Assembly: GCA_903851365.1 (NCBI GenBank) | Contig: CAINOB010000129.1 | Coordinates: 1 to 57,762, forward strand | DNA: 57,762 bases | Source of the DNA: an uncultured Bacteroidota bacterium | Lineage (GTDB): Bacteria > Bacteroidota > Bacteroidia > Bacteroidales > UBA12481 | Reading direction: 5' to 3' | Shown: piece by piece, positions 1 through 8,594 of the stretch | Numbering within the stretch: the first letter of the stretch is position 1 | How the letters are laid out: each line of letters opens with the position of its first letter | Program-made: the position numbers and the translations under genes | Notes under the pieces: generated by a model | Database searches by the model: none | What the model was told of the DNA's origin: nothing | The model's input: only the letters and a program-made list of their open reading frames with translations

Positions 1-88
1 CTTTAACCTTCTGCCTTTTAAATTCCTCACTAAAGTAACGGATTTGTCTTTCAACTCTTTCTTGTCGAACTTTTTCTAGTGTTGCCAT
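1..88 (-). CDS. IS3-type transposase OrfA, N-terminal part, cut by window edge
   Basis: Reading the minus strand from an ATG at 86-88 gives 29 codons without a stop, running off the left edge. The peptide starts MATLEKVRQERVERQIRYF and continues SEEFKRQKVK. A basic start followed by RYFSEEFKR resembles the OrfA (helix-turn-helix) subunit of IS3-family elements common in Bacteroidota, which binds the element ends. Only the first third would be present. The assignment rests on this short N-terminus, so it is probable rather than certain. It is divergent from deoC, and the rest of the element should lie left of the window. Confidence 0.6.
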   Translation of the reverse strand, partial: MATLEKVRQERVERQIRYFSEEFKRQKVK

Positions 89-256
89 TTTTAACCAATT
101 TTAAGGGTGAAAAACGGTCATCTTATTTCAGGCAAGGACAGAAATTAGTAAGAAGAAAAAAGTATAAGTAATAAGTAAGGAGAAGATTAATGTCCGAGGG
201 AAAAAGTAAGCGTAACCGAAGCTCTATGACTAACCCAAGACTGAAGTCTGGGGATT

Positions 257-277
257 CCCGATACCCGATACCCGAAA
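257..277. repeat. Heptanucleotide tandem repeat (CCCGATA x3)
   Basis: Three consecutive 7-bp units, CCCGATA, CCCGATA and CCCGAAA, lie just upstream of deoC. The stretch 89-301 holds no gene that I can support. It is one of several period-7 arrays in intergenic DNA of this window (also 2064, 2210 and 44653). Confidence 0.7.
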
Positions 278-301
278 CCCATTCCCAACAACCAATACAC
301 C

Positions 302-1183
302 ATGAACCTGATCAGCAGTTATAAAGAAAAATACGGAATCGGCGATAGTGAAGAATTTACCTTCGCTGAAACGCAACGGATTAGCAGTTCGATACCACCA
401 GAATTTTCATCGCCGGAGCATTTAAAAAAGATTTTCAGCTTCTTGGATCTGACAACATTAAATCCGGAGGACAATATCACTACGGCTCAGAGGATAACAG
501 ATAACCTGAATAGTTTTGCAGGTACTTTTCCGGGAATGCCGCCGGTTGCAGCAGTATGCGTGTACCCACTTTTAGTGGACGATATCCGTTTATATCTCAA
601 AGCACCCGGAGTAAAACTCGCGGCTGTAGGGGCCGGGTTTCCTTCCTCACAGACTTTTCTGGCGATTAAGCTGGCCGAATGTGGATTATTGATAAAAAAA
701 GGTGCCGATGAGATCGATGTAGTTATTTCAGTCGGCCGCTTTTTGGCCGGGGAACATATGGCGGTACTCAATGAATTGATTCTCATTCGGGAAGCCACAT
801 CAGGGGTAAAACTGAAGGTGATTTTAGAAACCGGCCTGCTTAAATCGGCCGAAAATATCAGGTTAGCGAGCCTGATGGCGCTGGAAGCAGGGGCAGATTT
901 TATTAAAACATCAACCGGAAAAATTTCCGTTTCAGCCACACCCGAAGCGGTATACACCATGGCCGGGGCAATCCGCGATTATTATAAAGTTTCAGGCAGG
1001 GCAGCCGGTATAAAAGCTGCAGGGGGCATTGCTGAAGTCAGCGACGCAGTTCTTTATTACAATTTGATTTCCAAATTATTGGGTACAGAATGGCTCTCTT
1101 CAACACGTTTCAGGATTGGTGCCAGCCGGTTGGCGAATAATCTTCTCACCCGGATTACAGACCGGGAAGTGCGCTATTTCTAA
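302..1183 (+). CDS. deoC: Deoxyribose-phosphate aldolase
   Basis: Class I aldolase that cleaves 2-deoxyribose 5-phosphate to glyceraldehyde 3-phosphate and acetaldehyde in cytosolic deoxynucleoside salvage. The motif FIKTSTGK is present and its lysine (about residue 202) is the expected Schiff-base residue. The fold hallmarks VCVYP, GAGFP, DEIDVVI, KVILETG and GIKAAGGI follow in the right order. At 293 residues it is longer than the roughly 220-260 usual for the family because of an N-terminal extension of about 40 residues, as in the longer DeoC subgroup. It stands alone; an independent ArsR-queD pair follows after about 100 bp. Confidence 0.95.
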   Translation: MNLISSYKEKYGIGDSEEFTFAETQRISSSIPPEFSSPEHLKKIFSFLDLTTLNPEDNITTAQRITDNLNSFAGTFPGMPPVAAVCVYPLLVDDIRLYLKAPGVKLAAVGAGFPSSQTFLAIKLAECGLLIKKGADEIDVVISVGRFLAGEHMAVLNELILIREATSGVKLKVILETGLLKSAENIRLASLMALEAGADFIKTSTGKISVSATPEAVYTMAGAIRDYYKVSGRAAGIKAAGGIAEVSDAVLYYNLISKLLGTEWLSSTRFRIGASRLANNLLTRITDREVRYF

Positions 1184-1250
1184 GCGTAAAACTTGACGAA
1201 AATCATATAACTAGCTGACTTATATTACCTTTATTGGAGTAAAACATTTA

Positions 1251-1258
1251 TATATTTG
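1251..1258 (+). promoter_or_regulatory. Bacteroidota-type -7 box (TATATTTG) for the ArsR gene
   Basis: TATATTTG matches the Bacteroidota sigma-ABfr -7 consensus TAnnTTTG exactly and lies about 25-30 bp before the ArsR start. A TTG is present upstream at 1233 but is closer than the ideal -33 spacing, so only the -7 element is convincing. Confidence 0.55.
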
Positions 1259-1281
1259 CATAACTAAGTAATTACGTGATC

Positions 1282-1587
1282 ATGATGAATTTGCTGGAAT
1301 TGAAGCCAGAACAGTTGGATAAGGCTGCCAACATGCTCAAAGCGATTGCCCACCCTGTTAGGATAGCCATCCTGAATCTGCTTGAAGATGGACAGAAACT
1401 TACCGTGACTGAAATTCACGAAAAACTTGAGATCGAGCAATCGACTACCAGTCACCATCTTGGCATATTAAAAGATAAGGATATCCTGGCAAGCAAGCGC
1501 AATGGAAAGAATACCTACTATTTTCTTAAACACGACCAGCTTAGCAAGGTAGTGGATTGCATCAGTAAATGCTCCTGCGGAGATTAA
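1282..1587 (+). CDS. ArsR-family winged-helix transcriptional regulator
   Basis: A short (about 101 aa) winged-helix repressor. AIAHPVRIAILNLL, then LTVTEIHEKLEIEQSTTSHH and LGILKDKDIL, form the helix-turn-helix. NGKNTYYFL is the wing. The C-terminus carries three cysteines (CISKCSCGD) that could form a metal or redox sensor site, though the classical ArsR CxC in the DNA-binding helix is absent. A GTG at 1276 is possible, but the ATG at 1282 or 1285 is more natural. The gene ends 3 nt before queD, so the two are very likely co-transcribed. Autoregulation is typical for the family; the signal here is unknown. Confidence 0.88.
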   Translation: MMNLLELKPEQLDKAANMLKAIAHPVRIAILNLLEDGQKLTVTEIHEKLEIEQSTTSHHLGILKDKDILASKRNGKNTYYFLKHDQLSKVVDCISKCSCGD

Positions 1588-1590
1588 GTT

Positions 1591-2037
1591 ATGGCAACAG
1601 TCAGGGTTACAAAAATATTCCGTTTCGAAATGGCCCATGCCCTATGGGGCTACGATGGCCTTTGCAAAAATATTCACGGACACTCCTATGTTCTGAAGGT
1701 TACGGTCAGCGGTAAACCCATCGAGGATATTGAAGATAAAAAACTGGGAATGGTCATCGATTTTGGCGATCTCAAACGGGTAGTTAACAAGCATATAGTT
1801 GATGTTTTCGATCATAGCCTGATACTCAACGAAAAGGCTCCGGTTGAAAAGTTTGCCGATCTGCCTGACATGTTCGACCGCAAAACCTGGTTTGATTTTC
1901 AGCCCACAGCAGAAAATCTCGTTATTTATTTTGCTGAAATCCTTCAGGCCCAGCTTCCATTAAAAATTCACCTGCACTCCATCAGGCTGTATGAAACAGT
2001 GAACAGTTATGCGGAGTGGTTTTCGGAAGACCAGTAA
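1591..2037 (+). CDS. queD: 6-carboxy-5,6,7,8-tetrahydropterin synthase (QueD/PTPS family)
   Basis: Converts dihydroneopterin triphosphate to 6-carboxytetrahydropterin in queuosine (7-deazaguanine) biosynthesis. Zinc-binding histidines are visible in EMAHALWG and in NIHGHSY, and the catalytic cysteine sits just before the latter (GLCKNIHGH). GMVIDFGDLK and a conserved C-terminal glutamate in RLYETVNSYAEW complete the family pattern. Its length of 148 aa is typical. It lies directly downstream of an ArsR regulator, an unusual pairing that suggests regulated expression. No other que genes are in the window. Confidence 0.92.
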   Translation: MATVRVTKIFRFEMAHALWGYDGLCKNIHGHSYVLKVTVSGKPIEDIEDKKLGMVIDFGDLKRVVNKHIVDVFDHSLILNEKAPVEKFADLPDMFDRKTWFDFQPTAENLVIYFAEILQAQLPLKIHLHSIRLYETVNSYAEWFSEDQ

Positions 2038-2063
2038 TCAGAAGGTTGAGATTCGAAATTAGA

Positions 2064-2079
2064 ATTCCGAATTCCGAAG
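2064..2079. repeat. Heptanucleotide tandem repeat (ATTCCGA x2)
   Basis: Two perfect ATTCCGA units are embedded in AT-rich sequence between queD and polA. Confidence 0.5.
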
Positions 2080-2209
2080 TTGGAGTTTCAAGTATTCGTG
2101 AAGTGTTGCCGGGTGCATGCAAAGGGGCCATACAACAATCTCCTTCCTGCAACGTCTTATCTACTCAAACATTAGTGCTAAATTCGCAATTTAATTAACT
2201 GCGCCCGAT

Positions 2210-2263
2210 GCCTTGTGCCTGGTTCTTTCACTTGTGCCTTGTGCCTTGCGCCCTTTGTCTTCA
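2210..2263. repeat. Degenerate GCCTTGT heptad array abutting the polA start
   Basis: GCCTTGT and GCCTGGT at 2210-2223, then GCCTTGT, GCCTTGC and GCCCTTT at 2236-2256, end 3-10 bp before the polA start codon. The array replaces any recognisable ribosome-binding region. It could be read as an N-terminal extension of PolA, but the resulting peptide (rich in Cys, Leu, Ala and Pro) does not look like part of the enzyme. Confidence 0.6.
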
Positions 2264-2265
2264 CT

Positions 2266-5052
2266 ATGCCTGACAACCGCCTATACCTCCTCGACGCCTA
2301 CGCCCTGATCTACCGGTCGTACTATGCGTTTATCAAGAATCCCCGGATAAATTCAAAAGGACTGAATACCTCGGCTGCCTTTGGGTTTACCCTCACCCTG
2401 GAAGAATTACTGCGCAGCGAAAACCCGTCACATATTGCGGTGGTATTTGATACTCATGCCCCTACCTTCCGTCATATCATGTACGAAGCTTATAAGGCAA
2501 ACCGGCCGCCGATGCCCGAAGATCTGCGGGCTGCCGTCCCTTATATCAGGAAAATTATCAGTGCTTTTAATATCCCGATTCTGGAGCTCGACGGATTCGA
2601 AGCTGACGATGTTGTCGGCACACTGGCTAAAAAGGCTGAAAAAGCCGGTTATAACGTCTTTATGATGACGCCTGATAAAGATTACACACAACTTGTCAGC
2701 GAGCATATTAGGATACTTAAACCGCGCCGTTCGGGTTTTGATGTTGAAATTCTCGGACCGGAAGAAGTTTGCCGCGATTTTGAAGTCGAGCGTCCTGAGC
2801 AGGTGATCGATATTCTGGCTCTCTGGGGCGACACGGCGGATAATGTTCCAGGAGCCCCCGGAATAGGAGAAAAATCAGCCAAGGACCTCATCGGAAGGTT
2901 TGGATCGATACCTAACCTTTATGAGAACCTCGATAAAATCAAGCCAAAGCAGAAAGAATCGCTCGAAGCTAACCGTGCACAGGTATTCCGTGCCCGCGAA
3001 CTGGTGACCATCTGCCTTGAAGTGCCGATAGAATTTGACCCCGTGGCCATGACGCGCCAGTCGCCGGATGAGCGAACCCTGCGTGCCCTCTTTGATGAGC
3101 TGGAATTCAGGAATCTGATCAACAAGATCATCCCCTCAGTTAACGGAGGCGACCTGTTTAGTCCGCCTACCGCCGCTCCCGCACAGCAAGGATCGCTGTT
3201 TGAAGCAGTCGAAATGCCGGTTGCCCCACTCCCTGCAACGGATATTCAATCGGCTGATCATCATTATCAGCTCATTACAACAATCGCTGAGGTTGAAGAA
3301 CTGGCCTCCGAAATTGCCGCGCAACCTGCCTTCTGCTTCGATACGGAAACAACCGGTCTGGATGCGCTCAAAGCCGAACTCGTTGGCCTTGCTCTATCTT
3401 TCGAAAATAAAAAAGCCTGGTATATCCACTTTCCCGAAGACCGCCAGCAAACCACCCGGTTGCTGGAACCCATCAAGCCACTGCTTGAAAATCAGACTAT
3501 TCTAAAGATCGGCCAAAATATCAAATACGATATGCAGGTGCTGGACAATTATGGAATCACCGTCGGCGGCCCCTTGTTTGATACGATGATCGCGCATTAT
3601 CTGCTAAGTCAGGATGAGCGCCACAACCTGAATTTCCTGGCCGAAAAATATTTGAAGTATCGGATGGTACCTATTGAAGACCTGATCGGCGAGAAAGGAA
3701 AGGAGCAAAGAAGTATGCGTAGCGTAGCTCCTGAGGTTCAGAAGGAATATGCGGGTGAGGATGCCGATATCACTTTCCGGCTCAAGCCAATACTGGAAAA
3801 ACATCTGAACGACAATGGCCTGACCAAGCTGTTCAATGAAGTGGAAATGCCGCTGGTCCCCGTTCTGGCCGGCATGGAGCGGACAGGAATCCGGGTGGAT
3901 ACGCTCACGCTCGCCGATATTTCACTCGGCTTGTCGGAAGAGATCCAGGCATTGGAAAAAGAAATTATCGCCATGGCCGGCATTCAGTTCAATGTTGCTT
4001 CACCCAAACAATTGGGGGAGGTTTTATTTGTCCATCTGAAAATCGATGACCAGGCACGAAAAACAAAATCCAAGCAGTACTCTACTGGTGAAGATATTCT
4101 TCAGCGATTGTCGGGCCGACATCCTATAATTGAAAAAGTCCTGGAATTCAGGGGATTAACCAAGCTTCTCAATACCTATATAGAGACATTGCCTGACCTG
4201 ATCGATCCTGTATCCGGAAAAATACATTCGCATTTCAATCAGGCAATTACAGCCACAGGCCGTCTGAGCTCGATCAATCCAAACCTTCAGAATATTCCGA
4301 TCCGTGAAGCACGGGGCCGCGAGATCCGCAAGGCATTCATTCCTTCGGATAACGATCACACCCTGCTATCGGCCGACTATTCGCAGATCGAACTGAGGAT
4401 TATGGCGCATTTCAGCCATGACGAAAACATGATTGCCGCATTCAACCGCAACGAGGATATCCATACCGCCACAGCTGCCCTGATCAACCGGGTGACCAAC
4501 GATCAGGTAACCCGTGAAATGCGGTCGAAAGCCAAAGTTGCCAACTTCGGAATCATTTACGGGATATCAAGTTTTGGCCTTTCGCAGCGGCTCAATATTT
4601 CACGCAGCGAGGCTAAAGAGCTGATCGATGGATATTTTCGCTCCTATCCAGGGATCAAGGTTTTCATGGATGAGGCTATCCGCCAGGCCCGTGATACCGG
4701 GTTTGTTTCAACACTCCTTGGCCGCAAGAGATATCTCACCGATATCCAGTCGGAAAATCAGGTGGTCAGGGGAAATGCGGAACGCAATGCCATCAACTCG
4801 CCGATTCAGGGGTCAGCAGCCGATATTATTAAGATCGCGATGATCCGGATCGATCGGGAATTTAAGCATCATAAGCTGCGGAGCAAACTCGTACTTCAGG
4901 TACATGATGAATTGAATTTCGATGTTTATATTCCTGAACTAAAACAGGTTAAAGAGATAGTCAGGCACGAAATGGAACACGCCCTTCAACTGAAAGTTCC
5001 GCTATTGATCGATCTTGGAGAAGGAAAAAACTGGCTGGAGGCCCATGGATGA
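2266..5052 (+). CDS. polA: DNA polymerase I
   Basis: Replication and repair polymerase that fills gaps and removes Okazaki primers. Domain order: 5'-3' exonuclease (about residues 1-290; LLDAYALIYRSYYAF, DGFEADDVVGTLA and the GIGEKSAKDLI helix-hairpin-helix), 3'-5' exonuclease-like domain (about 330-520; FDTETTGLDA, so proofreading acidic residues appear retained) and polymerase domain (about 560-928; DYSQIELR motif A, a KVANFGIIYG motif B helix, VHDELNFD motif C). I placed the start at MPDNRLYLLDAY because the upstream in-frame residues come from a repeat array. The protein is about 928 aa, normal for the family. Its 3' end overlaps mobA by 4 nt. Confidence 0.97.
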   Translation: MPDNRLYLLDAYALIYRSYYAFIKNPRINSKGLNTSAAFGFTLTLEELLRSENPSHIAVVFDTHAPTFRHIMYEAYKANRPPMPEDLRAAVPYIRKIISAFNIPILELDGFEADDVVGTLAKKAEKAGYNVFMMTPDKDYTQLVSEHIRILKPRRSGFDVEILGPEEVCRDFEVERPEQVIDILALWGDTADNVPGAPGIGEKSAKDLIGRFGSIPNLYENLDKIKPKQKESLEANRAQVFRARELVTICLEVPIEFDPVAMTRQSPDERTLRALFDELEFRNLINKIIPSVNGGDLFSPPTAAPAQQGSLFEAVEMPVAPLPATDIQSADHHYQLITTIAEVEELASEIAAQPAFCFDTETTGLDALKAELVGLALSFENKKAWYIHFPEDRQQTTRLLEPIKPLLENQTILKIGQNIKYDMQVLDNYGITVGGPLFDTMIAHYLLSQDERHNLNFLAEKYLKYRMVPIEDLIGEKGKEQRSMRSVAPEVQKEYAGEDADITFRLKPILEKHLNDNGLTKLFNEVEMPLVPVLAGMERTGIRVDTLTLADISLGLSEEIQALEKEIIAMAGIQFNVASPKQLGEVLFVHLKIDDQARKTKSKQYSTGEDILQRLSGRHPIIEKVLEFRGLTKLLNTYIETLPDLIDPVSGKIHSHFNQAITATGRLSSINPNLQNIPIREARGREIRKAFIPSDNDHTLLSADYSQIELRIMAHFSHDENMIAAFNRNEDIHTATAALINRVTNDQVTREMRSKAKVANFGIIYGISSFGLSQRLNISRSEAKELIDGYFRSYPGIKVFMDEAIRQARDTGFVSTLLGRKRYLTDIQSENQVVRGNAERNAINSPIQGSAADIIKIAMIRIDREFKHHKLRSKLVLQVHDELNFDVYIPELKQVKEIVRHEMEHALQLKVPLLIDLGEGKNWLEAHG

Positions 5053-5618
5053 ACGATCAGCCGGTAACGGGAATAATACTGGCCGGAGGTGAAAGCCGGC
5101 GTATGGGCGCGCTGAAACCCTTAGTTGATTATAGGGGAAAATTGCTTATCCGGTGGATTTTTGAGGCTTTATCCCCTTTGTGTAATGAAATAACCATCAT
5201 TGCCAATTCAGGCGATTTTTCGGCTTTTAATGCATCCGTTTATCCCGATAATTTTCCTGGCAATGGTCCGGCAGCCGGTATCGAGGCCGGATTAAGCCAT
5301 TGCACAACAAAGCTGGCATTGGTAACGTCGTGCGATACCCCAAATCTTCCGACGGATATGTTTAGGTATCTTCTTGCTAATCATAATGGTTACGATATAT
5401 CCATTATTGCACATGACGGGATTAATGAACCACTCATCGGAGTTTATTCCCAATCCGTTCACTCCACTTTTCTGGAGGCAATCCAGGCTGGTGACCCACA
5501 TCCGCCGAGGATCATGAGAAGATGCAAATGGCAGGAAATTCCGCTGGATTCCTCACAAAACTTCTGGCATCCGGATTTGTTTTTAAATTTGAACACCCCA
5601 TCGGATCTAAAAAAATAA
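5049..5618 (+). CDS. mobA: Molybdenum cofactor guanylyltransferase
   Basis: Transfers GMP from GTP to molybdopterin to make the guanine dinucleotide cofactor. The nucleotide-binding signature LAGGESRRMGALKPL is at residues 11-25, followed by the NTP-transferase region PGNGPAAGIEAGL and CDTPNLP. Length 189 aa is typical. It overlaps the polA stop by 4 nt (ATGA) and is followed at 3 nt by moaD, so mobA-moaD-moaE form one transcription unit, probably read through from polA. The early Moco genes (moaA, moaC) are not in the window. Confidence 0.9.
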   Translation: MNDQPVTGIILAGGESRRMGALKPLVDYRGKLLIRWIFEALSPLCNEITIIANSGDFSAFNASVYPDNFPGNGPAAGIEAGLSHCTTKLALVTSCDTPNLPTDMFRYLLANHNGYDISIIAHDGINEPLIGVYSQSVHSTFLEAIQAGDPHPPRIMRRCKWQEIPLDSSQNFWHPDLFLNLNTPSDLKK

Positions 5619-5621
5619 ACA

Positions 5622-5858
5622 ATGGCGACGATAAAACTGGTCTATTTTGGCTCCGTGACCGATATTACCGGTATCTCCTCTGAAAATGTGGAGGCTCCGG
5701 CAACGCTCGATGATTTAAACGAAATGCTGATTGCCCGGTTCCCAAAACTGTCTGCCATCAGATATCGGTTTTCAGTGAACAGACAGCTAATCACAGGCGA
5801 CCGTCAACTGATTAATGGTGATGAGGTTGCACTACTTCCACCTTTCGCGGGAGGTTGA
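5622..5858 (+). CDS. moaD: Molybdopterin synthase small subunit, sulfur carrier MoaD
   Basis: A 78-aa ubiquitin-fold sulfur carrier. It ends in LLPPFAGG; the terminal Gly-Gly is the site that MoeB/MoaE-type enzymes adenylate and thiocarboxylate. It begins MATIKLVYFGSVTDITG, typical of the MoaD/ThiS fold. It lies between mobA and moaE with 3-nt gaps, fitting its partnership with MoaE. Confidence 0.92.
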   Translation: MATIKLVYFGSVTDITGISSENVEAPATLDDLNEMLIARFPKLSAIRYRFSVNRQLITGDRQLINGDEVALLPPFAGG

Positions 5859-5861
5859 AAA

Positions 5862-6293
5862 ATGAATGGATCAAAATACCTGATCGAAGGTCCGGTTCCT
5901 CCTGGTTATCTTACTGATCTAGCAGCGGGCAGACCAGAAAAAACTTCCTCCGGAGCGCAGTCAATTTTTCTCGGAAAGGTGCGCGACGACAAGGTTGACG
6001 AAAAAACTGTGTCAGGAATCGAATATTCCGCTTATCAGGAGATGGTTGAACCGGTTGTTCAATCAATTAAAGACGAGCTTTTTAAAAAGTATTCCGATCT
6101 GAGCGATGTACAAATCATACATAGTACAGGCCTGGTGAAATGCGGTGAAATCTCCCTCGCGGTTATGGTAACCTCAGGACATCGCAAGCAGTCGTTTGCC
6201 GCTTTAGCCGAATGTGTCGAGCTCATCAAGGAAAAGCTGCCGGTCTGGAAAAAGGAGTTGTTTTCCGACGGAACCAGCCGCTGGATCGAGTAA
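5862..6293 (+). CDS. moaE: Molybdopterin synthase catalytic subunit MoaE
   Basis: Large subunit of molybdopterin synthase, which inserts dithiolene sulfurs from MoaD thiocarboxylate into cyclic pyranopterin. FLGKVRDDKVDEKTVSGIEY, SGHRKQSF, the ELIKEKLPVWKKE segment with its conserved lysines, and the ending DGTSRWIE match the family. Length 143 aa is normal. It is last in the mobA-moaD-moaE unit and converges with the S41 protease 3 nt away. Confidence 0.93.
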   Translation: MNGSKYLIEGPVPPGYLTDLAAGRPEKTSSGAQSIFLGKVRDDKVDEKTVSGIEYSAYQEMVEPVVQSIKDELFKKYSDLSDVQIIHSTGLVKCGEISLAVMVTSGHRKQSFAALAECVELIKEKLPVWKKELFSDGTSRWIE

Positions 6294-6296
6294 CCC

Positions 6297-7943
6297 CTAT
6301 TGATTCAGTTTTTTACGATACTCTGCCGGGTTGGCCAGCAAAGCCTGAGCGCGGGCCAGTCCGTCATCATCGCGCAACATATATTGAATCCTGCCCTTCT
6401 GGTAAAAATACCTGCCAACAATTTCATCGGCCAGCATATCACGGATTTCCGGTTTGAATGCCTCCAGGTCCTTATCCATATTATGCGATAATTTCGAGCG
6501 GAGTTCATCCAGAGCAGCCTGGGCCCTGTCGAAGTACTTTTCTTTCTTGGCCGATTTGATCAGGTCGTCCAGAGCATCTTCACTTTCAGTAGCGTAGGTG
6601 AACTTTTTACTGATTAAAAAACTTCTGAAATCCTGATAATCAGAATCTTTTATCTCAAACACCCCGGGCGAAGGTATCTGGTCGTGCGTGTTGCGATATT
6701 GCGTTGCATAATCGAAAATCATATTCTGATAATACAGGTTGGAGGTCATGCCGCTGAGCGATTTCTGCTCAACCAGGAAATCGGGCATTACACCGCCGCC
6801 ATCCTTCACTATTCTCCCTCTCTTGGTTTTAAACTCACTCACCAACGAATCCGGGATATGGCCCACGCTGCCGTCGGCCCTGCGGTTGGTGTAATCCAAT
6901 GCCTGAATGCACCTGCCGCTGGGGATATAATATTTCGCGGTAGTCAGCTTGATTTTTGCGTTATAGCTGAGGTCACGCGTAGTTTGCACCAATCCTTTTC
7001 CATAAGTACGCTGACCCACAATCACTCCCCGGTCGAGGTCCTGCATGGCTCCGGCAACAATCTCGGAAGCTGAAGCCGAACCCGAATTCACCAGAATAGT
7101 TACCGGTATCAGGGTATCCACCGGTTGATACCGGCAGTTGTAAGTAGCCTCCCACATTTTCGATTTCCCGCGTGTACTAACGATTTCCTGTCCTTGCGGC
7201 ACAAAAAGATTCACGATATCAACTGCCTCAATCAGCAGCCCTCCGGGATTATTTCTCAAATCTAGCACCACGCCTTTTGCCCCCTGGTCCTTAAGGGATA
7301 TCAGGGCTTTTTTAACCTCCTGACTGGCGCCTTCGGTAAAACCTGTTAACCTGATATAACCGCTGCCATCTGCCAGTTTTCCAAAGTAAGGAACATTTTC
7401 AAACCGGATTTTATCGCGCTGCATCGTAAACGTCAGCTGGCCCTTTACCATCGGCCGTTCCACTGTAAGCTCCAGTGTTGTTCCGATAGTGCCCTTCATC
7501 ATCGGGCTGATATCTTTAGTGGTTTTTCCATTGACTGATTTGCCATCCACTTTTATGATCCTGTCGCCGGCTCTCAATCCAGCCTTTTGAGCTGGAGTTC
7601 CTTCGTAAGGATCTGATATATAAACGCCCAGACTATCCTGACCGATCAGGGCCCCGACTCCGCCATATTCCCCGGTAGTCATCAACTGGATATCCTCAAC
7701 CTGAGATTCAGGGTAATAAACAGTATATGGATCAAGCGTTTTCATGATCTGATCGATTCCTGTTCTGATCATCTTGGCAGGATCAGTTTCATCCACATAA
7801 TAAAGCTCCAGTTCCCGTATCAGGGAATGGAATATTTCCAGGTTTTTCGACCACTCGAACTCCTTGTCGTAGGAGCTTGTCAACAAGGCCGGTGCAACCA
7901 GCAGTAACCCTGTAAGGATCAGACTTCTGAGTATCTTTTTCAT
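6297..7943 (-). CDS. S41-family carboxy-terminal processing protease (CtpA/Prc type)
   Basis: A secreted or periplasmic serine protease that trims protein C-termini. An N-terminal signal/anchor (KKILRSLILTGLLLVAPALL) is followed by an S41 N-domain, a PDZ domain (about residues 85-165; GVYISDPYEGTPAQKAGL and GDRIIKVDG) and the S41 core. The catalytic serine lies in NSGSASASEIVAGA and the lysine in GQRTYGKGLVQ. I placed the start at the ATG of MKKILRSL (7941-7943); an upstream in-frame ATG would extend it into yidD. It is downstream of yidD by 10 nt in the hemD-rnpA-yidD operon. About 548 aa. Confidence 0.92.
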   Translation of the reverse strand: MKKILRSLILTGLLLVAPALLTSSYDKEFEWSKNLEIFHSLIRELELYYVDETDPAKMIRTGIDQIMKTLDPYTVYYPESQVEDIQLMTTGEYGGVGALIGQDSLGVYISDPYEGTPAQKAGLRAGDRIIKVDGKSVNGKTTKDISPMMKGTIGTTLELTVERPMVKGQLTFTMQRDKIRFENVPYFGKLADGSGYIRLTGFTEGASQEVKKALISLKDQGAKGVVLDLRNNPGGLLIEAVDIVNLFVPQGQEIVSTRGKSKMWEATYNCRYQPVDTLIPVTILVNSGSASASEIVAGAMQDLDRGVIVGQRTYGKGLVQTTRDLSYNAKIKLTTAKYYIPSGRCIQALDYTNRRADGSVGHIPDSLVSEFKTKRGRIVKDGGGVMPDFLVEQKSLSGMTSNLYYQNMIFDYATQYRNTHDQIPSPGVFEIKDSDYQDFRSFLISKKFTYATESEDALDDLIKSAKKEKYFDRAQAALDELRSKLSHNMDKDLEAFKPEIRDMLADEIVGRYFYQKGRIQYMLRDDDGLARAQALLANPAEYRKKLNQ

Positions 7944-7953
7944 AATTCTTTTT

Positions 7954-8196
7954 CTATGGAACCGGATCATAGCCATGTCCACCCCAGGGATGGCATCGCA
8001 ATATTCTTTTGGTTCCCAAATAACTGCCCTTCAAAGGACCGAATTTTTTAACTGCCTCGATAAAATATTGTGAACAGGTTGGCGTATATCGGCATGATCT
8101 GCCCAGGTAGGGTGAAATCGCCTGCTGATAAAGCCTGACCAGCAGGATCATAAACCAGCTGACAGCCTTTTTTATTGCCCTCCCGATTGTTTTCAT
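7954..8196 (-). CDS. yidD: Membrane protein insertion efficiency factor
   Basis: An 80-aa YidD-family protein that assists YidC-dependent membrane insertion. The family core is intact: [20 protein letters not shown], then [15 protein letters not shown], and [13 protein letters not shown] at the C-terminus. It overlaps the rnpA stop by 4 nt, the arrangement conserved across bacteria. Confidence 0.95.
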   Translation of the reverse strand: MKTIGRAIKKAVSWFMILLVRLYQQAISPYLGRSCRYTPTCSQYFIEAVKKFGPLKGSYLGTKRILRCHPWGGHGYDPVP

Positions 8197-8591
8197 TTCA
8201 CCTTGCCCGTGGTAAGCACCTCATTGAGCCGCTGGACAACCAGTTGCATTCGTACATCTATTTCACTGAGAGTGAGAACTTCAGCCGCTCCATAAACCAT
8301 CAGGATATAAGCCGATTTTCCTTCGCTGGCCAGGTTGGCAACAAGATCCTGTTTCCGATGTCTCCATGATTCGCGGAACCTCCTTTTGATAAGGTTCCTG
8401 GTGACGGCATGCTTGAATTGCTTTTTCCTCACCGATATGGCCACCTGGAGAGGTACAGAATTATCATCCTGATCGTTAAGGAGATAAATTACCCGGAAAG
8501 GATAAATGAAAAAACTCTTTCCCTGCGCCAATAAGGCGTCAAACCTTCGTTTCAAACAAAGGTGTTCCTTCTTTGGGAAAGAGAGGTCCAT
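8193..8591 (-). CDS. rnpA: Ribonuclease P protein component
   Basis: Protein subunit of RNase P, which matures tRNA 5' ends with the M1 RNA. The signature helix [13 protein letters not shown] (canonical RNxxKRRxRE) and the start [21 protein letters not shown] identify it. Length 132 aa. It lies 3 nt after hemD and overlaps yidD. The usual rpmH neighbour is absent, as is normal in this phylum. Confidence 0.95.
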   Translation of the reverse strand: MDLSFPKKEHLCLKRRFDALLAQGKSFFIYPFRVIYLLNDQDDNSVPLQVAISVRKKQFKHAVTRNLIKRRFRESWRHRKQDLVANLASEGKSAYILMVYGAAEVLTLSEIDVRMQLVVQRLNEVLTTGKVK

Positions 8592-8594
8592 GAA

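Noticed and set aside
2016-2198. A 60-aa frame downstream of queD
   Set aside because: It consists of repeat-rich intergenic sequence (ATTCCGA units) and overlaps the queD end in another frame.
2215-2265. N-terminal extension of DNA polymerase I
   Set aside because: The 17 extra codons are the GCCTTGT heptad array; the conserved enzyme begins at MPDNRLYLLDAY.
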